From Streptomyces sp. yr375 (GTDB taxonomy: Bacteria > Actinomycetota > Actinomycetes > Streptomycetales > Streptomycetaceae): 64,000 nt of DNA. Below, piece after piece: positions 43,360 through 51,141 of this stretch. The notes below the pieces were generated by a model. That model did no database searches. It was not told where the DNA came from and saw only the letters and a list, made by a program, of their open reading frames with translations. Position 1 is the stretch's first letter; the number at the start of each line of letters is the position of its first letter. The DNA is taken from NCBI RefSeq assembly GCF_900110755.1, contig NZ_FOFF01000002.1:62001-126000 (forward strand), written 5' to 3'. The position numbers were made by a program, and so were the translations under genes.

Positions 43360-44022
43360 TCACCCCGGCGCGACGAACCCCGACTCGTAAGCCGTGATCA
43401 CCGCCTGCGTGCGGTCCCGCGCTCCGAGCTTCGCCAGTACCGCGCTGACATGCGACTTGACCGTCTCCGTGCCGACGACGAGCCGCACGGCGATCTCCGC
43501 GTTCGACAGCCCGCGCGCCATCAGCCGCAGCACGTCGGCCTCCCGCTCGGTCAGCCGGGCCCGCTCCATGGTGTTCCGGGCAGCCCGGTTGCCGCCCCCT
43601 TCGCCGTACGCGGCGGTCAGCCGCCGCACCGACGCCGGGAACAGCAGCGACTCGCCCTCGGCGACCAGCCGCACCGCGTGCACGATGTCGGAGGGCCGGG
43701 CCCGCTTCAGCAGAAACCCGTCAGCACCCGCGCGCAGCGCCTCGTACACGTACTCGTCGTTCTCGAAGGTCGTCACGACCAGGATCTTCGGCGGCGCGTC
43801 CACTGTCCGCAGCACCGCGCGCGTGGCCTCGATGCCGTCCATCAGCGGCATCCGTACGTCCATGGCGACGACGTCCGGCCGCAGTTGCCGCACAAGCGGA
43901 ATCACCGCCGCCCCGTCCGCCGCCTCCCCGACGACCTCGATGTCCGACTGCGCCTCCAGGATGGCCCGCAGGCCCGCGCGGACGAGAGGTTCGTCATCGA
44001 CGAGAAGAACGGTGACCGGCAT
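43360..44022 (-). CDS. NarL/LuxR-family response regulator
   Basis: 220 residues. The receiver has DDEPLVR, phosphoacceptor D55 in PDVVAMDVRMP, the conserved Thr in VVTTFEND and Lys in LLKRARP. The C-terminal LuxR helix-turn-helix is LTEREADVLRLMARGLSNAEIAVRLVVGTETVKSHVSAVLAKLGARDRTQAV. ATG 44022 begins 14 bp after the kinase stop, so the pair is one operon. Its output is probably the divergent ABC exporter. Confidence 0.95.
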   Translation of the reverse strand: MPVTVLLVDDEPLVRAGLRAILEAQSDIEVVGEAADGAAVIPLVRQLRPDVVAMDVRMPLMDGIEATRAVLRTVDAPPKILVVTTFENDEYVYEALRAGADGFLLKRARPSDIVHAVRLVAEGESLLFPASVRRLTAAYGEGGGNRAARNTMERARLTEREADVLRLMARGLSNAEIAVRLVVGTETVKSHVSAVLAKLGARDRTQAVITAYESGFVAPG

Positions 44023-44036
44023 CCACTCACCCTAGG

Positions 44037-45206
44037 TCAGCGCAGCGGAAGTTCCGCCCGTACCTGCCAGTCGCCCTCGTCCGGCCCCGTCACCGCCCGC
44101 CCGCCGAGCAGCGCCGCCCGCTCGCGTATGCCGCGCAGCCCGCTGCCGTGCCCGGGGTCGGGGTCGGGTATGCGGGTGGTCAGCGGATTGCGTACCTCCA
44201 GGTGCAGCAGGTCGTCCGCGACGCCCACGCGGACCCGCACCGGAACAACTCCCGCGTGCCGCAGCACGTTCGTCAGCGCCTCCTGGAGGATGCGGTAGCC
44301 CTCCCGCGACACCGGCCCCGGCACCGTTTCCAGGCGCCCGGTCAGCTCGGCGTCGACCTTCGCGCCCGACGCCCGCGCCGACTCCAGCAGACGGTCGGCC
44401 TCGGTCAGCGTCGGCCTGTCGCTCACCGGCCGCCCCGACTCCCGCAGCACGCCGAGGACCCGCTCCAGGTCCGCGAGAGCCGACCGGCCGCTGTCCTCGA
44501 TCGCCGCCAGCGCCCGGTCGGTGAAGTCCGGGTCGCCCGCCGCCCGCGCCGCGCCCGCCTGCACGACTGCCACCGTCAGCGCGTGCCCGATCGAGTCGTG
44601 CAGCTCCCGGGCGATTCGGTTGCGCTCCAGCAACTGCTGGCTGCGCTCCTCCAGGGCGGCGAGCCGCTCGGCCGCCGACGGGCCGAGCAGCCCGCGCGCG
44701 ACGGCGGTGACCAACTCGCCCAGTCCGACGACGACGCCGTACAGGACGAGCAGCGGGACGGGGATCAGCAGCGTCAGCCACCAGCCGGGCGCCGCGTCGC
44801 CGAGGAGAGGCAGGTCGTCCGGCACCTGCCCGCCCGCGCCGACCACCAGGTCGTAGACCAGGGAGGGCAGCCACACACACGCGAACAGCGCCACCGCGCC
44901 GAGGGCCATCCTGGCCTCCAGCCACAGCACCGTACGCAGCCGGTCCCGCCAGGTCGCCGACGGCGCCACGGAGAGGCCGGGGTCGGAGTCGCCGGGCAGG
45001 AGCAGCAGCCGCGCCTGCACCCCCTCGCCGGTGCGCACGCCAGGGAGCAGACCGAGCGGGACGAGCACCAGGGCGGGCACCCACGGCCGCGAGGGGTCGA
45101 TGAACATCCAGACGCTCACGACCAGCATCGGCACCCACAGGTGCAGCAGTCGTGTGTACGTCGTCCCCCGCAGCAGCGGGCGCAGGCATCGGCCCATGCC
45201 GGCCAT
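44037..45206 (-). CDS. NarL-type sensor histidine kinase
   Basis: About 389 residues. The membrane part has three to five helices (LWVPMLVVSVWMFID, WVPALVLVPLGLLPG, MALGAVALFACVWLPSLVYDLVV, TLLIPVPLLVLYGVVVGLGELV). The HisKA_3 helix carries the phosphorylated histidine in RNRIARELHDSIGHALTV at about residue 203. The ATPase domain has LQEALTNVLRHAG and GSGLRGIRERAALLGG. ATG 45206 is the best start. It signals to the following response regulator. It is divergent from an ABC transporter, a layout often used for exporter-linked antibiotic or cell-envelope sensing. Confidence 0.92.
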   Translation of the reverse strand: MAGMGRCLRPLLRGTTYTRLLHLWVPMLVVSVWMFIDPSRPWVPALVLVPLGLLPGVRTGEGVQARLLLLPGDSDPGLSVAPSATWRDRLRTVLWLEARMALGAVALFACVWLPSLVYDLVVGAGGQVPDDLPLLGDAAPGWWLTLLIPVPLLVLYGVVVGLGELVTAVARGLLGPSAAERLAALEERSQQLLERNRIARELHDSIGHALTVAVVQAGAARAAGDPDFTDRALAAIEDSGRSALADLERVLGVLRESGRPVSDRPTLTEADRLLESARASGAKVDAELTGRLETVPGPVSREGYRILQEALTNVLRHAGVVPVRVRVGVADDLLHLEVRNPLTTRIPDPDPGHGSGLRGIRERAALLGGRAVTGPDEGDWQVRAELPLR

Positions 45207-45306
45207 CGTGACAGGCCCCACTGACAACGGCCCTCCCCCGAGCGAGGGAGCGGACCCCCCGGACGGGGGAAGCCCGGCACCCCTGCCGGCGGTCAGAGTC
45301 GTGGTC

Positions 45307-46236
45307 ATGACCAGCATCGACGTCCACGACCTCACCAAGGCGTACGGCCCCTGGCGGGCCGTGGACCGCCTCACCTTCACCGTGCGGGCCGGCCGTGTCA
45401 CCGGTTTCCTCGGCCCCAACGGCGCGGGCAAGTCCACCACCCTGCGCCTCGTCCTCGGCCTTGACCGGCCCACCTCGGGCACCGCCGGCATCGGCGGACA
45501 GGCCTACGCCACCCTCCGCGAACCCCTGCGGCACGTCGGCGCGCTGCTCGACGCGCAGGCCGCGCACGGCTCCCGGACCGGCCGCGACCACCTCCGCGCC
45601 CTGGCGGCGAGCAACCGCATCCCCGTCGGCCGGGTCGACGAGGTGCTGGCGGAGACCGGGCTCGCCCCGGCCGCGCGCCGCCGGGTGAAGACCTACTCCC
45701 TGGGCATGCGCCAACGCCTCGGCATCGCCGCCGCCCTGCTCGGCGACCCCGCGGTGGTGCTCCTGGACGAGCCGTCCAACGGGCTCGACCCCGAAGGCAT
45801 CGTCTGGCTGCGCGGGTTGCTCACGCGGCTGGCCGCGGAAGGACGCACCGTGTTCGTCTCCAGCCACCTCATGAACGAGACCGCGTCCTTCGCCGACCAC
45901 CTCGTCGTCCTCGGCCGGGGCCGCCTGCTGGCCGACACCCCGATGCGGGACTTCATCGACGCACGCGTGCAGCCACGCGTACGCATCCGTACGACCGACC
46001 CGACCGCGCTGCGGAGCGCCCTCGCCCGGCACGGCCACCATGCCGCGGAACACCCCGACGGGCACTGGAGCGTGCACCACGCGCGCGTGGACGACATCGG
46101 CCGCCTCCTTTCCGACGCCGCAGTCCCCCTGCTCGAACTGACCACGCAGGAAGGCACGCTGGAGCAGGCGTACCTCGACCTGACCGCCGCAGACGCCGAG
46201 TTCGCCGCCCAGCGGCACCAGGAGGCCTCACCATGA
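45307..46236 (+). CDS. ABC transporter ATP-binding protein
   Basis: 309 residues of the DRA-type drug-export ATPase. It has Walker A GPNGAGKST, the Q-loop region, signature YSLGMRQRLGIA (a SLGMRQ variant typical of this group), Walker B VVLLDEPSNGLD and the H-loop VFVSSHLM. A C-terminal extension (VRIRTTDPTALRSALARHG) matches the BcrA/natural-product resistance type. ATG 45307 lies in a TGGTCATGACCA palindrome. It overlaps the permease start by ATGA (46233). Regulation by the divergent two-component system is likely. Confidence 0.93.
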   Translation: MTSIDVHDLTKAYGPWRAVDRLTFTVRAGRVTGFLGPNGAGKSTTLRLVLGLDRPTSGTAGIGGQAYATLREPLRHVGALLDAQAAHGSRTGRDHLRALAASNRIPVGRVDEVLAETGLAPAARRRVKTYSLGMRQRLGIAAALLGDPAVVLLDEPSNGLDPEGIVWLRGLLTRLAAEGRTVFVSSHLMNETASFADHLVVLGRGRLLADTPMRDFIDARVQPRVRIRTTDPTALRSALARHGHHAAEHPDGHWSVHHARVDDIGRLLSDAAVPLLELTTQEGTLEQAYLDLTAADAEFAAQRHQEASP

Positions 46237-46976
46237 CGACAACCAACGGAACCACGGCGTTCGCGCCCGCACTCCACGCTGAGTGGATCAAGATCCGTAC
46301 GCTGCGCGCACAGCTCGCAGGCCTCGGCGCGGTGCTGGGCGCGACGGTCGCGTTCTCCGCGCTGGCCGGCGTCGGCACCGGAGGCACCGACGCCGACCCC
46401 CTGTTCTCCGTCTTCTTCGGCGTGAGCTTCGGCCAGATTGCGGCGGTCGCCTTCGGTACGTCGGCCGTCGCCGCCGAGTTCCAGGGCGGCACTCTGCGCC
46501 TGTCGCTGGCCGCGGTGCCCCACCGGGGGCGCTGGTTCGCCGCCAAGCTGACGGCGATCTCCCTGCCGGTGCTGGCCGTCGGCCTGGTCACAGGCCTGCT
46601 GACGCTGGCCGTGGGCAGCGCGGTGCTGGGGGAGAGGGCGGTGGGCCTCGGTACGGCGGAAGGCGTGCGCGGGGTGATCGGCTGCGCCGTGTATCTGACG
46701 CTGATGGCCCTGCTGGCCGCAGGCCTGACGACGGTCCTGCGCAGCGGAGTGGGGGCGCTGAGCATCCTCGTCCCGTTCCTCCTCATCGTGTCCTTCGTGC
46801 TCGGCGACCTGTCCGGCAACGCCGCCGACCTGCTGCCCGACCGGGCCGGCCAAGTGGTGCTCCACAGCAGATGGGACGGCCTCCTGGGCCCGTGGACCGG
46901 CCTGGCGGTGGCCGCCCTCTGGACGGCGACGGCCGTCGCGGCAGGGGCGTGGCGAGTGCGGCGCAGGGACGCCTGA
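46233..46976 (+). CDS. ABC-2 transporter permease
   Basis: 247 residues with six hydrophobic helices (GLGAVLGATVAFSALAG, FGQIAAVAFGTSAVAAEFQGGTLRLSL, ISLPVLAVGLVTGLLTLAVG, GVIGCAVYLTLMALLAAGL, LSILVPFLLIVSFVLGDLSG, WTGLAVAALWTATAVAAGAW). It pairs with the preceding ATPase to make a dimeric exporter, whose substrate may be an antimicrobial. ATG 46233 is coupled to the ATPase stop. Confidence 0.9.
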   Translation: MTTTNGTTAFAPALHAEWIKIRTLRAQLAGLGAVLGATVAFSALAGVGTGGTDADPLFSVFFGVSFGQIAAVAFGTSAVAAEFQGGTLRLSLAAVPHRGRWFAAKLTAISLPVLAVGLVTGLLTLAVGSAVLGERAVGLGTAEGVRGVIGCAVYLTLMALLAAGLTTVLRSGVGALSILVPFLLIVSFVLGDLSGNAADLLPDRAGQVVLHSRWDGLLGPWTGLAVAALWTATAVAAGAWRVRRRDA

Positions 46977-46993
46977 GCCCGGAGGGGACTGAC

Positions 46994-47022
46994 GACCCGC
47001 CCATTGTCAGTGGCGGCGGGTC
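46994..47022 (+). terminator. weak hairpin after the ABC operon
   Basis: GACCCGCC (46994-47001) pairs with GGCGGGTC (47015-47022) around a 13-nt loop, 18 bp after the permease stop. There is no U tract, so only a moderate terminator is supported. Confidence 0.45.
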
Positions 47023-47033
47023 TACTGGATCCG

Positions 47034-47303
47034 ATGGACATCGACAGCTACCCAGCCGAGGTCGAGCGGTTCCACGAGGAGAAGGAGGTGCTGGCCGGGA
47101 GGCCGGCGGAGCGACGGGGAAAGCCGCACCACGTCGGCCTGCAGACGGTCCGGCCGCGCAGCGGCACCGAGGAGATACCCGAGCCCTGGGCCGAGCTGAG
47201 CCTGCGGGTGGCCCTGGGCGTGGCCGGCCTCGAACTGGACGGCGAGGACCCGGACGACGAGAGACAGCTCCTCGTAGGCGTCACGGAGACCGACCCACAG
47301 TGA
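47034..47303 (+). CDS. small acidic hypothetical protein
   Basis: 89 residues from ATG 47034 (MDIDSYPAEVERFHEEKEVL to the end VGVTETDPQ). It is rich in Glu and Pro, with no hydrophobic segment, no cysteine and no recognised domain. Third-position GC is high enough for a real gene but the ribosome site is poor. It lies on the same strand as the ABC operon after the hairpin and ends 42 bp before the convergent mug gene. No function is proposed. Confidence 0.5.
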   Translation: MDIDSYPAEVERFHEEKEVLAGRPAERRGKPHHVGLQTVRPRSGTEEIPEPWAELSLRVALGVAGLELDGEDPDDERQLLVGVTETDPQ

Positions 47304-47344
47304 TCACCGACCCGTCCTCACGGTCGGCCACCCCCGATCGTCGG

Positions 47345-47875
47345 TCAGTCCTCCGGGTCGGTCGCCGCCGCCCGTAGCCGTGCGAACTCCTCCGCCATCG
47401 TCGTCGCCGTCCAATGCGCGTTCAGCCCACTGGGGTTGGGGAGCACCCATACGCGTGTGTTCCCGATGACCCGCTCCTGTGGACCCACGGTCGCCTTGCG
47501 GTCGTCGTAGGCCGCCCGGTAGGCGGTGACGCCCACGACCGCCAGCCAGCGTGGCTTCAGCAGCGTCACCTTCTGCGCCAGCAGCCGTCCGCCCTCCCGG
47601 TACTCCTCGGTGCTCAGCTCGTCGGCTCGCGCGGTCGCGCGGGCCACCACGTTCGTGATGCCGAGCCTGTGGGACAGCAGTTCCCGCTGTTCCATGGGCT
47701 TCAGCAGCCTCGGTGTGAATCCGGAGAGGAGCAGGACCGGCCAGAACCGGTTGCCGGGGCGGGCGAAGTGGTGGCCGGTGGCCGCCGTCATCAGGCCCGG
47801 GTTGATGCCGCAGAAGAGCACGCGGAGGCCGCCCGCGACGACGTCCGGTACGAGACGGTCGCGGGCGGCCTCCAA
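47345..47875 (-). CDS. mug: mismatch-specific uracil/thymine DNA glycosylase
   Basis: 176 residues. The signature LRVLFCGINPGLMTAATGHHFARPGNRFW and the later VWVLPNPSGLNAHWT are the two motifs of the MUG/TDG family that removes uracil or thymine from G:U and G:T pairs. The start is uncertain: TTG 47875 is used, but the frame continues upstream over the end of purB with plausible residues (LTRFTQAELEAARDRLVPDVV), so translation may begin further in and be coupled to purB. Confidence 0.88.
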   Translation of the reverse strand: MEAARDRLVPDVVAGGLRVLFCGINPGLMTAATGHHFARPGNRFWPVLLLSGFTPRLLKPMEQRELLSHRLGITNVVARATARADELSTEEYREGGRLLAQKVTLLKPRWLAVVGVTAYRAAYDDRKATVGPQERVIGNTRVWVLPNPSGLNAHWTATTMAEEFARLRAAATDPED

Positions 47876-47895
47876 CTCCGCCTGGGTGAAGCGCG

Positions 47896-49338
47896 TCAGA
47901 GGATCGCCCCGGGGGTGTAGCCGGCCGCCTGCGGACGCTGCTTCACGATCTCCTCGACCCGGCCGACGACCGTGGCCACCTGCGCGGAGGCGGCGCCCGT
48001 GAAGGACAGCTTGTCGGCCATCAGGGCGTCCAACTGGGCCCGGTCGAGCGGGAGGCGCTCGTCGGCGGCCAGCTTGTCGAGCAGCTCGTTGCGCTCGGCG
48101 CCCTGCTCGCGCATGGCCAGGGCGCTGGCGACGGCGTTCTCCTTGATCGCCTCGTGCGCGACCTCCCGGCCCACGCCCGCGCGCACCGCGCCCATCAGCA
48201 CCTTGGTGGTGGCGAGGAACGGCAGGTAGCGGTCCAGCTCACGGGCGACGACCGCCGGGAACGCGCCGAACTCGTCGAGCACCGTCAGGAACGTCTCCAG
48301 CAGACCGTCCAGCGCGAAGAACGCGTCCGGCAGTGCGACCCGGCGCACCACCGAGCAGGACACGTCGCCCTCGTTCCACTGGTCGCCCGCCAGCTCGCCG
48401 GTCATCGACGCGTAGCCGCGCAGGATGACCATGAGCCCGTTGACGCGCTCGCACGACCGCGTGTTCATCTTGTGCGGCATGGCGGACGAACCGACCTGCC
48501 CCGGCTTGAAGCCCTCGGTCACCAGCTCGTGCCCGGCCATCAGCCGGATCGTCTTCGCCAGCGAGGAGGGGGCCGCCGCGAGCTGCACCAGCGCGGTGAC
48601 GACCTCGTAGTCCAGCGAGCGCGGGTAGACCTGCCCGACGGACGTGAACGCCTGCGAGAAGCCCAGGTGACCGGCGATCCGGTCCTCCAGCTCGGCCAGC
48701 TTCGCGGCGTCGCCGCCCAGCAGGTCCAGCATGTCCTGCGCCGTGCCGACCGGGCCCTTGATGCCGCGCAGCGGGTAGCGGCCGAGCAGCTCCTCGACCC
48801 GGCCGTACGCCACGAGCAGCTCGTCGGCGGCGGTCGCGAACCGCTTGCCGAGGGTGGTGGCCTGCGCGGCCACATTGTGCGAGCGGCCCGCCATGACCAG
48901 CTCGCCGTACTCGCCGGCCAGCTTGCCCAGGCGCGCCAGGACGGCCACCGTGCGGTCGCGCACGAGCTCCAGCGAGAGCCGGATCTGCAACTGCTCGACG
49001 TTCTCCGTCAGGTCGCGGGACGTCATGCCCTTGTGGACCTGCTCGTGCCCGGCGAGGTCGTTGAACTCCTCGATCCGGGCCTTCACGTCATGCCGCGTGA
49101 CCTTCTCGCGCTCGGCGACGGAAGCCAGGTCGACGGTGTCCAGGACGCGCTCGTAGTCGGCGATCGCCGCGTCCGGCACCTCGATCCCGAGGTCCTTCTG
49201 GGCCTTCAGCACGGCGAGCCAGAGCTGACGCTCCAGCTTCACCTTCTGCTCCGGCGACCAGAGCGTGGCGAGCTCGGCGGAGGCATAGCGTCCGGCGAGA
49301 ACGTTGGGGATGCGGGGCTTGGCGGGAGCAGAAGTCAC
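47896..49338 (-). CDS. purB: adenylosuccinate lyase
   Basis: 480 residues. The superfamily signature SSAMPHKMN is present in QVGSSAMPHKMNTRSCERVNGL, with GMTSRDLTENVEQLQ and GRSHNVAAQATTLGKRF earlier, as in the fumarase/PurB family. It cleaves adenylosuccinate and SAICAR in purine synthesis. GTG 49338 is preferred to GTG 49344. No ribosome site is visible, and a TAGAAT lies 8 bp upstream, fitting a leaderless message. It is the first housekeeping gene after the radical SAM cassette on the same strand. Confidence 0.96.
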   Translation of the reverse strand: MTSAPAKPRIPNVLAGRYASAELATLWSPEQKVKLERQLWLAVLKAQKDLGIEVPDAAIADYERVLDTVDLASVAEREKVTRHDVKARIEEFNDLAGHEQVHKGMTSRDLTENVEQLQIRLSLELVRDRTVAVLARLGKLAGEYGELVMAGRSHNVAAQATTLGKRFATAADELLVAYGRVEELLGRYPLRGIKGPVGTAQDMLDLLGGDAAKLAELEDRIAGHLGFSQAFTSVGQVYPRSLDYEVVTALVQLAAAPSSLAKTIRLMAGHELVTEGFKPGQVGSSAMPHKMNTRSCERVNGLMVILRGYASMTGELAGDQWNEGDVSCSVVRRVALPDAFFALDGLLETFLTVLDEFGAFPAVVARELDRYLPFLATTKVLMGAVRAGVGREVAHEAIKENAVASALAMREQGAERNELLDKLAADERLPLDRAQLDALMADKLSFTGAASAQVATVVGRVEEIVKQRPQAAGYTPGAIL

Positions 49339-49407
49339 GTGCACGGATTCTACTGGCGATTCGTGCAGGCCAGCGCCACAGCCCGGTTCGGCGGAACCTA
49401 CGAGACG

Positions 49408-49467
49408 GGCGTCACCTCGCGGAGTCCGGCGTCACCCCGCGGAGTCCGGTGTCACCCCCGCCGGGTC
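49408..49467. repeat. three 20-bp tandem repeats upstream of purB
   Basis: GGCGTCACCTCGCGGAGTCC (49408-49427), GGCGTCACCCCGCGGAGTCC (49428-49447) and a diverged third unit (49448-49467). They lie exactly where the cassette with the broken methyltransferase abuts the purB upstream region, so they may mark a recombination joint. Confidence 0.7.
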
Positions 49468-50128
49468 GGGCCGGACTCGTACGGCAGCAGTTCGGGGCGT
49501 TTCGGCGGCAGGCCGTCGCCGGACGGTGCACCCATGGGGTCGACTCGTCCGGAATGCGGTGCTGGACCAGCTCAGGAGCTGCTTCGGCGAGGTGCTCGTG
49601 AACAGGGATTGATCGTAGTCCCCGTAGCGCTGCGCGATGTCGAGACCGGCCAGCCGGCAGAGCGCCCGGAGTTCCTCGGGAAAGAAGCAGCGCATGCTGA
49701 TTTTCTTGGTGCGTACGCACACGCCGTCGCGTAGGTAGTCCAGCGTGAAGCGCAGCACTTGGGCGGCGGCGTCGTAGCTGGTCGTCGCTCGCACGTCGAG
49801 CCTCGCCCCGTCCCGGTCCGCGACCGACTTGTGGTGGTAGGGCGACTCGGGGAGCCGGCACATCTTGGCCATGTCGGGGTTGAACACGTCCAGGATCAGG
49901 GTCCCACCTGGTCGCAGCACGTTTCGCGCCGAGGCGGGGAACGCGAACACGGAATCCAGGTCGTGCAGGTGCTGCATCGCATTGGTTGCCGAGAACACCA
50001 GGACAGGACCGCCCGCCCGCCCGGACCGCTTGGCCGAGGAAGAACGGGATGTCATGGGGGCGCGCGGTGAACTCCTGATCGTAGAAGTCCGCATCGTCGT
50101 ATACGGCCAGGTTCTCCAGTGGCTTCAT
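49432..50128 (-). pseudogene. SAM methyltransferase remnant (deletion and frameshift)
   Basis: ATG 50128 opens MKPLENLAVYDDADFYDQEFTARPHDIPFFLGQAVRAGG, typical of class I methyltransferase N-termini. After a GGGC-triplicated tract at 50011-50022 the family continues in another frame: PVLVFSATNAMQHLHDLDSVFAF, LRPGGTLILDVFNPD, MRCFFPEELRALCRLAG. The SAM-binding motif I (E/DxGxGxG after VL) and the region to motif IV are missing, about 50-60 residues. Removing one GGGC restores the frame but not the motif, so the gene is dead. The start overlaps the aminotransferase stop by ATGA. The true 3' end is unclear; the stop in this frame is at 49432. Confidence 0.85.
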
Positions 50129-51141
50129 CGCGCCACCGTCGGCGTCGGGGCGAAAGCGTCAGCAAGGCTGGTCAGGATGGAGCCGGACCAACTGCTCTCC
50201 CCGAACACGCTGACCGGCATGGCGAGCACGCCGTACTCACGCTGGAGCGTCTCCGCCGGGATGTCGACCGGGAAGAAGTAGTTGCCGGGACACGTCCGGC
50301 TCGCCGTGGGAATCGCCCCGAGCACTTCGTCCGGCAGCCGTTCGAACAGCCGCTCAGCCCGTGCGGCCAGTTCGTCGACGACCTGCCGGGGCACGTCGCT
50401 GTGCTCGGTCAGTAGACGGTCGGCGAGCCTCAGATGAGCCAGCGTCGGCGGATCCGCCCGGAACGCGTCGGCCAAGTCGGCGTGCGTCGGACCCAGCAGG
50501 ACCACGCCGAACGTACGTGGCCACAGCCATCCCTTGGTGACCGAATGCAGGAGGACCGCGCGACCGGTGTCCAGCAATCGCCGTGTGCCGGCAGCGAACG
50601 GGGCTCCCAGGTCGTAGACGCTGTCGATCAGCAGGCGGCGGCGTGGTGATTCCCGCAACCACGACATCACCGCGGCGCACTCGGCGTCGGACAGGTATCG
50701 GCCGAGCGGCTTGCTGGGGTTGGCGAGCAGCAGGTATTCGGGCCGGTCGTCCGCCGGCGACCTCGGCAGGGCCGGCGCCGGTAGCGTCGGGTAGGACGCG
50801 GGCGCCAGGCCTGCGGCGCGGGCCAGCTCGAAGTAGACCGGGTACACGTCGCTGGGCAGCCACAACCGCGCCCGCACAGCGCGCAGCCAGTGGAACACCA
50901 CACCGAGCCCGTGCCGGACCCCTCGACAGACCATGGCGTGGCCCGACCACTCTTCCGGCAGCTCGAAGCGTCGCAGCCAGGCACGGGCGAGATCGCACCG
51001 GTGCACCGTACTCATGTCGGTCGGCGGTTCCGGTCGCATCGGAGCAAGCGCCCGGTACACGTTGGTCTCGGCGGCGTCCAGAAGCGACGAGGAAGCACTG
51101 AGGTGCCGCTGCCGGAATTCCTGGAACTCCTCGAACCTCAT
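50125..51141 (-). CDS. PLP-dependent aminotransferase (class I/II fold) of the radical SAM cassette
   Basis: 338 residues. Fold-type I markers: LLLANPSKPLGRYLSDAECAAVMSWL (the NPxNPTG region), RRLLIDSVYDLGAPF (Asp-x-x-Tyr) and VLLHSVTKGWLWPRTFGVVLLG with the PLP lysine in SVTKG. The C-terminal domain includes RTCPGNYFFPVDIP. The sequence is not a standard HisC or AspC; the substrate is unknown. ATG 51141 overlaps the radical SAM stop by ATGA, and its own stop overlaps the methyltransferase remnant by ATGA, so all three are coupled. The reading frame is longer upstream but that part is antisense to nothing and non-coding in style. Confidence 0.85.
   Translation of the reverse strand: MRFEEFQEFRQRHLSASSSLLDAAETNVYRALAPMRPEPPTDMSTVHRCDLARAWLRRFELPEEWSGHAMVCRGVRHGLGVVFHWLRAVRARLWLPSDVYPVYFELARAAGLAPASYPTLPAPALPRSPADDRPEYLLLANPSKPLGRYLSDAECAAVMSWLRESPRRRLLIDSVYDLGAPFAAGTRRLLDTGRAVLLHSVTKGWLWPRTFGVVLLGPTHADLADAFRADPPTLAHLRLADRLLTEHSDVPRQVVDELAARAERLFERLPDEVLGAIPTASRTCPGNYFFPVDIPAETLQREYGVLAMPVSVFGESSWSGSILTSLADAFAPTPTVAR

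Noticed and set aside
49408..49467. Reading the 20-bp units as a CRISPR array.
   Set aside because: Units are adjacent without spacers and only two match well.
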